DNA of 64,000 nt from Anastrepha obliqua (GCF_027943255.1 NC_072893.1:88667784-88731783); one strand, 5' to 3'; shown: positions 34,656 through 46,628, counted from the first letter of the stretch. The notes: generated by a model not told the origin, from the sequence alone. Numbers and translations: made by a program.

Positions 34656-35239
34656 TAAGAAACAGTACAAATGTGCAAAAAATACAAACAGTAGTAGTAA
34701 GTTTTTAGGTATTGCGTGATTGCCGCAATGTATCACCATGTATTTGAACTAATTTAAAAACCGAATTTTAATATATGTATATATTCTTTCGTTTTTAAAG
34801 TTCTTCTGAATTTTTCATAAAAATACCTCTATCCAAGAGTGTATTTTGATATATTTAAAAAAACTAAAATGTTGTTTCGGACATCCTGTCATGTAACCAA
34901 ATTAATCAGAACTGACCAAAGTAATGTCCTTAAGTATCTAGGACGATTCTCCCTTTAATACAGGAAGCTGAAGTAAGTACTTCAAAACCGAAATCTATGG
35001 CTACAAATCCTGCGTCCCATTTAGAATAGAGACAACTGCATTCAGAGAATTACATTAAATATTCGATGGTTTTGAATTTTTTTTGTTATTGAAATGTTAT
35101 AAATACTTCAATATGTTTCATTCAAATACACATAGTTGCAACTAGATATTAAATAATATTTTTCTATTAATTAGAATGTGACAGTATTTACAGAAATCCA
35201 TAAATATATTGAAAACCAGGTAACAGAAAATTACATCTG
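34656..35239. other. unassigned
   Basis: AT-rich, no gene recognised. Confidence 0.35.
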
Positions 35240-36245
35240 TTGGTCACCCGTTCAAATTTCTGGAACACTCATGAGTTTTTCCCCCTTAAAGTCTCCGGCA
35301 TAGCTTATCTGGGTTGGCAAGTCGCCGAGCCTCAGGTTTGATATATTTTTCGAGCCTTGTGGTACGACTGCAACATATTGTTTGACAACTTCAGATACCG
35401 CCATATTTTTGAGGTCACGATGTAAGTCGATGTTTCTCACATACCGTGGTGCGTTTATTGCGCTTTTTATAAATTTGTTTTAAAATCGTAAAATTTTTTC
35501 AATAAGTGCTAGTATAGCACAAACCCATAGTTGTATGGCATAAGCCCACACAGGCTTAATTATTTGGTTATAAATTAAAAGTTTATTTTAGTGGAAAGAG
35601 GTGAACATCTTCATGTAAGCCAAATAATTTTTTGCATTTTAAGCTTTTATTCAGAATTTTTCATGTTAATGTGTTTTTCCGGCAGAATTTTCCATCAAGC
35701 GTAATTCCTAAGTACTTCGCAGAGTTGCAATGGGGAATTTTTCCAATATATACGACGATATTGGATTTTTGTTGGTAAAATCTAGATGCATTGATTTACT
35801 GTTATTAAGTTTTACATGCCACTTCATAGTCCATTCAATGATTTTGTTAACGTCCTCCTGGAGTTTACGAGTGGAATGAGTCTCATCATCACCGATTGCT
35901 AAAATGCGTTAAGGCGTTATAGTAGCTTTAAAGATCGGAAGGTCAGATGTGGAACCTTGGTATTTATTGGCTTAAGGCTTGAATAAGTTCCATCGCTCTT
36001 ACTTCTGAAGTATCAATTATTTAGATACGAAGTTCAAATGTCCGAAAATTCCTTTGAAAGCAAGAAATTTTCTTACCTTATAGAAGTCCTGAGCAACATC
36101 GAGAAATATGGGAGATCATACTTTCTTCTTTTCGCTTCTGTCTTCTATTACGCTTGTGATTCTATGCACTTGCTCAATCGTTGAGTGCTTTGATCGAAAT
36201 CCGAACTAGTGGGTAGGAGTAAGCCGCTTGTTTTTTGTGGATTTA
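35240..36245 (-). pseudogene. Jockey-type LINE, reverse transcriptase relic
   Basis: Reading leftward from ~36240: FGFRSKHSTIEQVHRI (RT block 2), IEDRSEKK, KKYD-type segment, then THSTRKLQEDVNKIIEW, LNNSKSM-like, and finally YNQIIKPVWAYAIQLW, APRYVRNIDLHRDLK and a C-terminus ending VPEI. The order RT core then C-terminal YGIQLW/IHRDL motifs is that of Jockey-clade elements. Many stops are present. It is a separate insertion from 34340-34655 because both contain the HRDL segment. Confidence 0.8.
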
Positions 36246-36490
36246 AAGATACTTATTTCATGTTAAATCTCTGATAGCGAAGTCAAAAAGAACTGATTTT
36301 CAACTTGATGTATACTAGTAAGCAGTGGTACATGATTTCCTTCATAAGGTTTAAGTTAGTTTGGTCAAATATTCATTTTTATAGATATTTTTTAGGAATT
36401 TTGGTTTTAAGAAAATAAAATGCGATCGTTTTGATTGATTGACATCAAATAGTATACAAAAACAATTTTTTTTTGTTGACATATTTTTTT

Positions 36491-36802
36491 GGCGGCCGCC
36501 GTAGCCGTATCGGTTGGTGCGTGACTACCATTCGGAATTCACAGAGAGAATGCACGCTCGAATCTCGGTGAAACACCAATATTAAGAAAAAAAACATTTT
36601 TCTAATAGCGCTCGCCCCACGGCAGGCAATGGCAAACCTCCGAGTGTATTTCTGCCATGAAAAAGCTCCTCATAAAAATATGTGCCGTTCGGAGTCGGCT
36701 TGAAACTGTAGGTCCCTCCATTTGTGGAACAACATCAAGCCGCACACCACAAATAGAAGGAGGAGCTCGGCCAAATACCCAAAAAGGGTGTACGCGCCTA
36801 TT
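36491..36802 (+). repeat. SINE copy 9, + orientation
   Basis: It starts ggcggccgccgtagccgtat, carries an altered B box (gctcgaatctcgg) and complete central and tail regions, and ends caaaaagggtgtacgcgcc, then an AT-rich tail. A tatttttttg-like run on both sides may be the target duplication. It lies 550 bp upstream of the transporter start codon. Confidence 0.9.
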
Positions 36803-37355
36803 ATATATGTATATATATTTTTTTTTTGTAGTAGGGTGGCACCAAAGTACCATAAGCGTCTTAAAAAAAAGATAGGTGGTTTGTCAACAGTATTTTGGCT
36901 CTTCAGGACATCTGAAACGGAAAAGTTAAACTGATTATTATTATGTATCTTTTCCTAAAAAAAATTCTATAAAAAATAAGTTTTTGACCAGAGTACTACC
37001 GTACTACCTTAAGGTTTTAGGCAAATAATGAGCAAAAACTTCCGCCCTTTCAGTGTCACTTTTGAGCCCACAATCCATTGTGTTTTTTTAATAGAAGGGT
37101 TTTGTACAGTTGGTCTAATATGTGAAACCTCTTTCACAAAATTCTTTATGCAATAATTCTAAATATTTGGACCATATATAGTACATATGTATGTGCATGT
37201 AGCTTTGCATCCAACTGCTTTAAGTAGTATTATGGCTTCATTGACGAAATTCATTCATCAATTTTCGTAATAACTGGCCTTCAATAGATTTGTTTTAAAT
37301 CGCTTTCATTTTGTTTTTTCTAATTTTAGTACTCAGCTATAAATATCAATGAATA
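36803..37355 (+). other. upstream region of transporter gene
   Basis: No ORF or repeat recognised. A pyrimidine-rich stretch with ttttctaattttag at ~37316-37329 looks like a 3' splice site 26 bp before the ATG, suggesting that the first coding exon is preceded by a 5' untranslated intron. No core promoter can be called. Confidence 0.4.
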
Positions 37356-37589
37356 ATGGAAAAATCAGCAACATATGACACAAACAGCCATGTCTACCGT
37401 GAGACGACATTACCCAATACCAACGTCAAGGCAAATCATATATCCGAAGATAGCAATGAACCGGCAAAGACAACGTCAGAGCCGAAGCCAAAGAAAGTGC
37501 GTCGCGACAAAAGTGATTTGGGTGAGAATTTCAAAGCGCCAGATGGCGGCTGGGCTTGGTTGGTGTGCATCGCAGCGGGTTGTTCGAAC
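37356..37589 (+). CDS. transporter exon 1
   Basis: Codes residues 1-78: polar N-terminus and the start of helix 1 with APDGGWAWLVCIAAGCSN. Ends at donor gtgagt in phase 0. ATG context is aataatgg, and the methionine is the first in frame after the putative acceptor. Confidence 0.9.
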
Positions 37590-40500
37590 GTGAGTAATGG
37601 CATACTTTAGGCTTTACTTTTATTTGCGTTTGGTGGTGATGAGTATAACCAATAATAATTTTTTTATTTGTTTATTTTTTAGCTATCGATCTATCCATGC
37701 ATGCAACAATTTGGTTTTATATTCCGCGAGCGTTTGGCCATTTTGGGTATGAGCAGTTCCCAAATCACAACAATCATCAACACCAATCCAGCGGTGTCGG
37801 CATGTACAGGTAAAAGGAAACATTGAAATTTATTGAAATATTGGATAGTAATCCGCAAGTTGATAGTTCCGATTTCTATATGAACATGTAACTAGTAAAT
37901 TTGAATCGCATAAGTGTGTCACATCAATACATATGTACTAGGTTGTTCAATAAGTTTTGCGGTTCGATAAGAAAAACGCTACTGGTTTGAAATGCATTTT
38001 TTTATTCAGTTTAGTTTCCATGAACATCAATACACTTGTTCCAACGAGATTCCAATTTATGAATTCCGTTCCTGCAAAATACGCTTCCACAGCTGTTATA
38101 ACGTCATCATTTGATGAAAAACGCTTTCCACGCATGCATTTTTTTAGGTCTGGAAACAGATAGAAGCCGCTAGATGCCAAATCTAGTGAATACGGTGGAT
38201 GCTCCAATAATTCCAACTTTAATTCATGGATTTTAGCCATCGTCAAAATGCTCTTGTGGAACGATGTATTATCCTGATGAAAAATAATTGTTTTCTTTTG
38301 CAAACTGGCTCTTTTTTCATGATTTTTTTCTTCATTTGGTCTAAAAGCTTATAATAATATTCAGAATTTATTGTTTTAGCAGTTTTTAGACTGACGGACG
38401 GAAATTTAATCTTACTATATAAAAAAGTAGACGTGGTTTTATCCGATTTCAATAATATTTATGCCGGATTTAAATGCAGGCAGTTTTCTAAATATGTTTT
38501 TCCTTACTCTCTCACAGGTCTCTTAAATGGACCCATGTTTCGACGCTTCACATTCCGTCAAGTTGGCTTGGCGGGTTCACTTTTCATATTCGTCGGCCTT
38601 ATGCTGACAGCCTTCTGTGAGTCCTTTATAAGTTACATGATAACCTATGCGATTCTTTTTGGTAAGTTATTCGAACTATATAATATTTATTGCACATATG
38701 GCTTAAAATATTAATTTGTAAACCAACTGCATGTCTCATACTAGGTTTCGGTGTTGGCATCAGCGTTTCCGCCTCTTCGCTGGCGATAAATACTTACTTC
38801 AAGAACAAACGTCGTCGCGCCGCTGGCTTTTCGTGGACACTTACTGGTCTAGGTCCAATATTCTTGCCCCACGTGGTCACACTTTTCGTTTCTTATTACG
38901 GCGTGCAGGGTACTGTGATCATATTTGCCGCCCTCTCACTACACTCAATGGTGTGTGCACTCATCTATCAACCGGTACGCTATCATGCACCACCACCGGA
39001 TGCGACTGAAACGGCAGCAGATTCTGGTATTGGTGCTGGCGAACCTGAGTACCTTTGCGAATATTGCCAAATGCAATGCAAACGTAACGGCATATTTTCG
39101 AGCCAATATTTGTATCAAGACGATGATGAAGCTATGCCTGGGTATGAAATAATTGAGCCAGGTACACCGATGTTGTCGCGCGCTAATGATGGTTGGTTCG
39201 GTTCGAAGTTGTCGTTGGCCTCTACGCACAGAGCTGGTACGCCACGCTTTCGTCCCGTGTCCAGTTCTAAAGATATTCACGCCACAAGTCGTCTAAATCG
39301 TGTGAAATCTGTTGAAGAACTGAAAACGGCCGAGGTTTACAAACCGAACAACTTCAAACGAGAACGCGACGAAGTCTTGCTCAAAAGTTCGGGTAGTAAT
39401 GCTAATTTTCGTGCGCAACATTTTGGTGGAATGCATGGTATGGCGGCTCAATTGTATTGTACTTGTGCGGAGGAGCGTATGCTTCTCGAAAAGGCACAGC
39501 TTCGATCATGTCTTGTAGGCCAAAAGTTAGAAGCGACGGCGGAGGAAGATGAAGATGCTTCTGTATCCGTGAAGAGTTTCACATTTTTACAAAAGGTGGT
39601 TGCGTTTTTCGATCTGGATTTGTTGACTGACTTTACGTTTGTCAATCTGGTAATCGGTTTGACGATAATCAATTTCGGCGAACTGAATTTTTCCATATTA
39701 ACACCTTTCATATTGAACGACTTCGGGTTTACAACGTCGCAAATCACATCAGCTATGTCCGTTCTCGCTGGATTGGATATTATTGTGCGATTTATTGTGC
39801 CATTTGTGACGGAGAAAATACCATGGGATAATCGAGTGTTCTTCCTAACAGGTAAGGTTAAAGGTGGGTTCAAGATGATGGTTTTATTCAATTTTTTTTT
39901 ATGGAAGAAGCGAAATCCTTAACGCTAACCTCATAGGTTATTTTTATATTAGATTGGTTTTTCTTTATCTTTAACTTTACTCTTAACTCTTTCTCTCTTT
40001 TTCCCTTTAGGTAGTCGAGTTTTATTTAAATCTAATTAATACTAACAGTCTTTGTAATATTAATATGCCAAGTTATAAACAAAACAAAAAATTTTGTGTG
40101 GGGGACTTTAGTGACCCCACTCCGTCCATTATGTTATAAAATAGATTTCGTACTCTAAGAGTTAAAGGCCTTATCTTATATAAAAAAACATAACTTTGAA
40201 AAGAGTATGATAGAACGAGTTTAGAAGGAAGATGATTGTGTTGCGGTTGCGTTAACCGTTTTATGCTGCCGATGAAGTTCAGCAGAATTTTAATATCAAG
40301 ATATCAGCGAGAGCACGGCAGCTAAGGAGAAGGAGCTGAGATGATTCCACCTCATCCTCCATACAGCTGACGCAAAAAACACTCGAGGTAATTCCAAGTC
40401 TCATAGCTTGCATGCCTCGCGGGTAGTGTCCTGTGAAGGATAGAGTCCACGAAGTTCGAGGGCTGAAATTTTGTCAACCTCAGAAGATCGCTCGAACGCC

Positions 40501-43500
40501 TTCGATCCACAAGTGGCCATGAGGATTTCGCGAACGTACAAATTTGTGTACTTCCCAAGCTCTCTTTCCAGGAGCACATCGCAGGTAATCAAGGGGATCC
40601 CAATCGTCTCTGTTCGTTGGAAAGTCACCTCACATGCCCCCTTGTCCGACCAGCTCATCCGCCTCACAGTCTCCCGCAATGCAGCTGTGACCAGGAACCC
40701 AGATGAGCCTTATATTAAAGAATTCGTATGCAATCGAAAGTGAAGCCAGCTATTCCCTGACTAGTTTCGAATGCACCATCATTGACCCGAGGGCCCTGAT
40801 TGCCGCTTGGCTATCGGAATAAATATTTACTTTCTTGGCAGTACTTTCTTTAATACGCATGTGAGTAGACAGTCACCTGCTTCTTCAAATACGTTTACCT
40901 CTGCTTGGAGCACACTGCAATAGTTCGGTAACCTGTGTCTGACGGGAAGCTCCTCGCAGAATACTCCTCCGCCAACCTTTTCTTCCAACTTCGATCTATC
41001 CGTGAACAGGTGCACCAGACGCTGTCTCCAAGTGTAGCCCCCCGTCTACTCCTCCCTTGATAGAATGTGAGTGGAGAATGTTCCGCTTGGACTAAGCGAG
41101 GGTGGACATTGATCCGTCGAAAGGGGGATGAACCCAAAATTTCTTAGGATATATGAATTTCCATAAGTATCGAGTCTATAGCCCGAACCTCTTAGTCTGA
41201 TTGCGGTACGTGCAGTAGCAATTTTGCCGATGTCTACTGGTACCACATTAAATGCTGGAGTAACAGTAGTTCGAAGCATCGCACTGATTTCAATGAGCGC
41301 AGTCCTTTGAACTCTCTAAAGCTTCTTCACCGATGTCTAAAGCTTAGGCGATGATATATATATATAATTGGCGCGTACACCCTTTTTGGGTGTTTGGCCG
41401 AGCTCCTCCTTCTATCTGTGGTGTGCGTCTTGATGTTGTTCCACAAATGGAGGAACCTACAGTTTCAAGCCGACTCCGAACGGCAGATATTTTTATGAGG
41501 AGCTTTTTCATGGCAGAAATACACTCGGAGGTTTGCCATTGCCTGCTAAGGGGCGACCGCTATTAGAAAAATCTTTTTCTTAATTTTGGTGTTTCACCGA
41601 GATTCGCACCGACGTTCTCTCTGTGAATTCCGAATGGTAGTCACGCACCAACCCATTCGGCTACGGTATTATGAGCTATGCGGTATTATAGAGCTAAAAT
41701 ACAACCCTAAGCCCCCTAAGCGCCCTAAGCGCCGACAATAGCGCCTTTACATCCATATATGGCGATAGTTGCCTTCGTTATTTGAAGGTAATGTGAAACA
41801 CAAATTGCGATGCTCTCATGAGAAGACAAGGGTTCTCCAAAAAAAACTTACTCCATCAAATGTCTGGTGAATATGAAAGGTGCTGTTACACTTACCCGTG
41901 TTGACGTCCATGTGAAAAATAAACGTATAATGACCGCTTCTGCTTTTGGTAATTTTTCTTTAGCGAATCGTTTGAAATGAATTAGTTATCGTCGGAAAGC
42001 ATTTACAATAATAGTTCCATTCGTTCTACAATTATTTATAATTATTACAAATTATCATAAATAAGCGTTCATTAACACCACAGATTTTACAGTAAGTCGT
42101 GGGGTCAAAGCGACAGTTCGAGCGAGAGTTTGCTAAAAATATTTTCATCAAGAATTATAATTCATCACGAAAACATGTAGTATTTGTACTTTTTGCTGTG
42201 GGACAATTTTCGACATATGACCAGAAACGAAAACACGAGCCAATTTCAACTTTCCGAGATATTCCCGGTGACCATTTAACTCACAGCTTCCTTTTGACTT
42301 TCATGGGCGCACTTTAAATTTGAATTTACTCAAACATAAACAATAAATACAACCTTAGTCTTCATATGCCTGTTTTCCTCCAATGATTTCAAGTTTCTCA
42401 TTTTTTGAAAACTTTTTTAAAACTCTATTCATGATTCAATGATAAAAAGCAGCTTTCTCATTTCCTCTTGACAAATCGGCTCCCTTAGCAAGACACTGGG
42501 TTGCTAGCTCTAGAAATTTTGAGTAAAAGTGGAGGAAAAGTAAAATTTGTAGAAAAAACATTTCATTTTCAATATGGTCTGCTTACGAATTATGTATGAC
42601 AATGAAATACCGCTTAAGTCAGGACATAATAGAGTAAGTGAGGAAATCAGAGATCGATGAGTGGAGAATGTACAAAGCTTTATTTCTTGATTATTTTATG
42701 TGTGATGTGGTGATTTAGACGGAATTCATGTTTTACAAACACCTAGCTTTTCCCAAAGAGTTACGGCAGGGAGTATAATTGGATTGCCCCGACCAGATCG
42801 ATAACATTTCAGACCTCATTATAAAAAAGTTGGGATTGACGGAACTTCTTTCCAATGAGCCCACCTTCCCATGGATGGATGAAGTGTCCAGAGGAGGCTT
42901 GCCAAAGCATAGTATCAGCATGAAAAAGCTCCACATAAAACTGTAGGTCAATCCATTCATGGAATAACAACAAGACCCGCGCTACAAATAGGAGGATCTC
43001 GGCCAAACACCTAACAGAATTGTACATGCCAATTATTTATTTATTTTTAACAAAAAAGTTTCATATTGGCGAAATTTCGAAACTTCGCCATCGGTTTTAA
43101 ATTTAAAAAGTAATTCACAAAATAAAATCTTGGACTAAGTGAAATAATTTCTTGTTTTAATATTAGACTTGGCAATTTCCGCTAATAACTTCTATTTGTA
43201 ACATTCTTTACTTTCAAATATTAATTAAAATTTATTTTTTAAACCGTTTACAGTTTCTTTCCATTTAAGTAAGAAAATACTTTTTTGCTAGAGTTTAATA
43301 TTTTCCACTTTATTCAACTTCTTAAATACAACCTTTTGTAAGGGAGTGTCAAAAATCGAATGTCAGTAGTGAGCAAACCTTTAATAATTGAATCATGAAC
43401 TCAATTAAAAAAATTTCGTTTTTTTGGTATTTATTACTAAAACACTGAATGAACCTGGTCCATTCTTTGCGTCGACGAAAGCTTATACCCACACAAGCTA

Positions 43501-44863
43501 AATCCGCTCATCTCAGCCGAATATATTTGGCCATGATCACCATTTGGTAGATACCTGGTTTGAAGCTCACCGTGGGCATGTAACACTAAATAATAGAAGT
43601 CGGTTACCTCTCTACAGTAATACCCTTCTACCATGAAAAAGCTTCTATTAAAATTATCTGCAAAGTTGTTGTTTAGACGGCAACGAAGTAATATGTTGCA
43701 TTGATTTATTTGAGCAATGCGATCTTAGCTTTGCCGTAAATAAACCGCTGTGACATCCCCGGTCACGTCAACACATCAGCTGATTTCTTTAAAATCGGTG
43801 AGAGCTGGTCAACGGTTTGATGTTGGTCACACCTTCTAAGCTCTTTTCTATTAATAATTCAAAGGTGCAGCAAAAAAAGTTATACACCGTTTTTGAACCT
43901 TTCACTACACAGGACACAAAACAAAACAAAGATCTATCGCATACGCAAATGCTTTTGATGTCTTATAAACAATATATTGAACTGTCATTAGAACAATTTT
44001 AACGTTGATGTCATGAGCTGTTTTACAAATACAAGCAGTGTGAAGTTGGTAACATTTCATATCGTTCACCCTGTATATTTTTTTGGTAGTTCAATAAATT
44101 GGTAGATGGTAACATATTTTCTCTATATTTTTTTAGTGTTTTTCGATTTTTAAGGAGGCAATTAAAGAAAATTATCGAAACAATATTTTTTCGATTTTTA
44201 AGGGAACATTTAAAATCTAAAAAAAATATAGTTAAAATAAATATTACCTATCAAAAATATTTATAGTGTGACTTTCAGATCGAACTATGAAAATTCATGT
44301 AGCCTGGTGTAATTTTTTCATAAAATATTATATATTTTTTCTCAAAATTTCCAGGCGTTGTTGGGATCGCTCTCGGTCGAACAGTTGTAGCCTGTACACG
44401 CTCCTACACAGTTATACTTTGTACCTTTGTCTGGATCGGTATGTTCAAAGGTGTGCGCACTATTTTTTGGCCCCTTATAATACCCGGTTGTGTGCCACTG
44501 AAACGCTTACCCGCCGCCTCTGGTTTGCAATTACTCATTTCCGGATTATTCAGCTTTGCTTGCGGACCCTTAGTAGGTGAGTTATGTAAAAACTTCCAAG
44601 TTCATGCATATTTCAATGATTTATAAATAATTTATTTTCTTTCTATCAATATATTAACTATTCCTAATTTAAACCTTTCTCATTTGTGTCCCATGCAAAT
44701 TCACTTCTCTTCAGGTCTCATACGCGATCGCTTCGATTATTCGATCACCGTGCATTTTCTCAACATGATGACGTTTATTGCTGCCATTTCGTGGACGTTA
44801 GAGGCGCTAGTGCGCCGTTATCGCCGTCGTCGTCGCGATCGTCAGCGATCTTGCTCTACGTGA
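37356..44863 (+). CDS. monocarboxylate transporter-like protein (SLC16/MFS), complete
   Basis: Six coding exons join in phase to 660 aa: 37356-37589, 37683-37809, 38518-38661, 38745-39851, 44355-44576, 44715-44863. All introns are GT-AG. The N-terminus (1-60) is hydrophilic; PDGGWAW at 62-68 is the SLC16 signature at the first membrane helix. Hydrophobic segments fill ~65-255. A long polar loop (~258-430, with a Cys pair CEYCQMQC and runs of charged residues) separates the two helix bundles. A second bundle spans ~445-640, and an Arg-rich tail (RRYRRRRRDRQR) ends the protein. SLC16 proteins move monocarboxylates or other small solutes across the plasma membrane; the substrate cannot be read here. 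The extra-long central loop is common in insect homologues. Which Drosophila gene is orthologous was not determined, so no symbol is given. The 4.5-kb fourth intron is full of repeats. Confidence 0.92.
37683..37809 (+). CDS. transporter exon 2
   Basis: Begins after tttattttttag and ends before gtaaaa in phase 1. Codes LSIYPCMQQFGFIFRERL through TTIINTNPAVSACT, the helix 1-2 region. It was not apparent as an independent frame because it lacks a start codon. Confidence 0.9.
37941..38388 (-). mobile_element. truncated mariner in transporter intron 2
   Basis: One end (ggttgttcaataagttttgc, TA at 37939-37940) is present. The - strand open frame 38303-37947 codes the transposase C-terminal third: FHQDNTSFHKSILTMAKIHE, PPYSLDLASSGFYLF, CMRGKRF. 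The catalytic aspartate of the last block (family DFYLF) is G, so the enzyme is dead. Similarity to the element at 31370-32407 stops near 38388, where the second end should continue, so the copy is truncated. Confidence 0.88.
38518..38661 (+). CDS. transporter exon 3
   Basis: Begins after ctctctcacag and ends before gtaagt, both phase 1. Codes GLLNGPMFRRFTFRQVGLAG and two hydrophobic segments. GPMFRRFTFRQV fits the loop between helices 2 and 3 in MFS transporters. Confidence 0.92.
38745..39851 (+). CDS. transporter exon 4 (main exon)
   Basis: Begins after catactag and ends before gtaagg. Codes residues ~169-537: helices 4-6, the long polar loop, and helices 7-8 (FTFVNLVIGLTIINFGELNF and beyond). 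The frame stays open past 39851 to 39922, but that extension is intronic because the strong donor rejoins exon 5 in phase. Confidence 0.93.
40290..41290 (-). pseudogene. LINE RNase H and C-terminal relic in transporter intron 4
   Basis: Reading leftward from 41290: LRTTVTPAFNVVPVDIGKIA (post-RT segment), HLFTDRSKLEEKVGGGVFCE (RNase H start), QAEVNVFEEA, VNIYSDSQAAIRAL, LIWVPGHS with adjoining CEADEL, and further C-terminal residues up to ~40290. This is the RNase H tail of an R1/LOA/I-type non-LTR element inserted opposite to the host gene. Several frameshifts occur, so it is inactive. Confidence 0.75.
41366..41667 (-). repeat. SINE copy 10 in transporter intron 4
   Basis: Nearly complete: (ta)n and aattggcgcgtacaccc at the left, intact central domain, head ending ctacgg without the final cggccgc. 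B box is changed to gattcgcaccgacg. Inserted antisense to the transporter. Confidence 0.92.
42885..43034 (+). repeat. SINE copy 11, 5'-truncated, in transporter intron 4
   Basis: It begins in the central domain (gcatgaaaaagctccacat), continues through actgtaggtcaatccattc and aggatctcggccaaacacct, and ends aacagaattgtacatgccaatt with an atttattt tail. The hairpin belongs to the ttctgttagg subfamily. Confidence 0.82.
43495..43680 (+). repeat. SINE variant subtype in transporter intron 4
   Basis: Head-like text: cagccgaatatatttggcc, gatcaccatttggtagatac, ctggtttgaagctcaccgtg, followed by a central piece (accatgaaaaagcttctatt). Related to the subtype at 9825-10065 and 6434-6545. The 3' end is missing. 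Confidence 0.55.
44355..44576 (+). CDS. transporter exon 5
   Basis: Begins after tttccag and ends before gtgagt. Codes GVVGIALGRTVVACTRSYTV through ISGLFSFACGPLVG, helices 9-11, including the conserved-looking RTIFWPLIIPGCVPLKRLP segment. Confidence 0.92.
44715..44863 (+). CDS. transporter exon 6 (terminal)
   Basis: Begins after cacttctcttcag. Codes LIRDRFDYSITVHFLNMMTF, the last helix and an arginine-rich cytosolic tail ending SCST before TGA at 44861-44863. Confidence 0.92.
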
Positions 44864-45496
44864 CTGTTCGCTATTTGCGTAGCCTAACATTTACTTAGGT
44901 GCCATCAGATGGCGCTAGTGCACCAAAGACACAAACCGGACGTGTGGCTTGTCTTGGCGATGTGTGTTGATATCGATAACATTTAGATTTACATATATGT
45001 ATACCTAAATATAGATACATATTCTTTAAGGAAATAACAGACATTTCAAAAAACATAGGTAGGTTTCCTCGTAATTTGGTGATTCCAAAAGATTAACTTT
45101 AATATATGTACATACGTACCTATGTGTGTACATATTTACGTGATTTATGTGATTATACCTTGAATGTAAGTGTATGAAATATTGTTTAGATCTCTAATTA
45201 GAAGACATATACATTATCAAATATTCGTTTGAGCTTAACAAAAGTTTTGGAATATTGAATTTTGCCAAAGATTCATGGTCAAGAATTCGGTTATAGTTAA
45301 TTTAAAATTCTTTGAACCATTTTCGTTATACGTGCTTATATACATATGTATGCTTTTCATCTCAAAATAATGCAGTCAGTTGTACGTTGCTATATGTTAA
45401 TGTGGGAAAGCGCATATACAAGGGGTGGCTGTTAAGTTCTGATGAGTGAAAAAGTAATTAACGAATGAAAAGTACGCAAAAGTACTTACACCTCGA
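44864..45496 (+). other. probable transporter 3' untranslated region and flank
   Basis: Sequence after the stop codon has no ORF of note and several tatgta tracts. No aataaa occurs in the first 600 bases, so the poly(A) site cannot be placed. Confidence 0.4.
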
Positions 45497-45514
45497 ATGA
45501 AATACACTTTTGAC

Positions 45515-45712
45515 ATCGTGGATACAATGCCTGGAGGAAGAAAAAGAGGACGCCCACGAAAGCGATGGTTAGATGACGTCGAATCAGATCTTAAGCAAAT
45601 GAACGTACACAACTGGAGAGATGTAGCCATGGATAGAATAAAGTGGAGAAAAATTGTTGATGAAGCTATGGTCCACCACGGACTGTGAGGCTAAGAAGAA
45701 GAAGAAGAAGAA
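45515..45712 (+). pseudogene. RTE-like LINE C-terminus with (gaa)n tail
   Basis: The + strand reads DTMPGGRKRGRPRKRWLDDV, ESDLKQMNVHNWRDVAMDR, then KIVDEAMVHHGL and stop. It is followed directly by a (gaa)n run (45694-45712). The RGRPxxRWxDDVExDL...W..xAxDRxxWRxIV pattern is the standard C-terminus of RTE-like reverse transcriptases, whose 3' untranslated ends are very short. The rest of the element is absent: a 5'-truncated dead copy. Confidence 0.85.
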
Positions 45713-46192
45713 GGATACAATGCCTTTATGCCACTGAAAAAATATTCTTTCGATCACTCTTCAAAATGGTTTTGTGTGACCACTTTCAACTCACTGTTAT
45801 TCGGAAATTCCCCATTCAAATAACATTTTTTTTTAATTTGAAAAGTCACTGAAAGCCACATCCAGATGGATGGTCACTTTCTGTCAATAACTTTTAAGGC
45901 ATCGCTTCTTGATTAATCTTCGACGAATTTTTTCGGTGCCTTTCCTTTTTCATAAGAAATTTATTTTGCCGTTCTATGCAATTATCAGTAAAGAGGTGAA
46001 GAGTAATCGCTGAATACTTTAGGCCATAATAGTACCAACCGCCTCTCGTATCCATGATACATTAGCACCAGGCACACCAACGATTGAAAAGTTCCTTCTA
46101 CAGAAAAGTACATTTTTTATGTTCCAGTTTCTACATGTAACTTATAATTTTTCTGGTAACCTTAAAGAACAAAAATATTATAAAAACATACA
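45713..46192. other. unassigned
   Basis: No gene or known element seen. Confidence 0.35.
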
Positions 46193-46626
46193 CAGTGAGT
46201 GTCATTGAAAATCGTGTAGCTAGTTTTTTGTAATGTTTTCAAAAACTCTCCTTTTTTCTTTAATCTAGAATACTAATTCAGTTCATATTTTAACAAAAAA
46301 AGTCTAAATTGACGTCATAAAATTTTCAGAAAACTTACAATAAATCTAAAAAAATGTGACAATAAGAGTTCAAATATATTTCCCACAAAAAATGTGTGGG
46401 TTTGCACGATTTTCGATCATTTTGAATAATTTTTCTACAGAAACACAAGTCTATTAAGAATTTGATCGAGAATATTTACAGAAAGCGCCACACATTGAAT
46501 TTTTAAGAAATTCCTTGGATTCTTTGTAAGTATTGTTTTTAACCAATTTTTATAATAAATTAATAAAAAAGTAAACCTTGAAAACATTGGAAGAAATGGA
46601 TGTGCGACTTCTAGTGACATTCACTG
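46193..46626. mobile_element. Tc1-type short element (MITE-like)
   Basis: The left end is cagtgagtgtcattgaaaat; the right end is the complement of cagtgaatgtcactagaag. Terminal CAGTG is the Tc1 hallmark. TA follows at 46627-46628; the left neighbour is CA (46191-46192) next to TA. Ends are ~25-30 bp and imperfect, and the 434-bp interior has no transposase. Confidence 0.6.
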
Positions 46627-46628
46627 TA

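Noticed and set aside
36657..36934. Recurrent open frames of a similar peptide (KxLLIKICAVRSRLETVGPS) in several places
   Set aside because: All lie inside SINE copies and reflect the conserved central domain, in both orientations; not protein genes.
39852..39922. Extension of transporter exon 4 to a stop at 39922
   Set aside because: A gtaagg donor at 39852 joins exon 5 in phase and continues the transporter homology; the extension is low-complexity intron.
43690..44080. Sequence ending in a caccctgtat word like a mariner end
   Set aside because: No matching opposite end or transposase motif was found.
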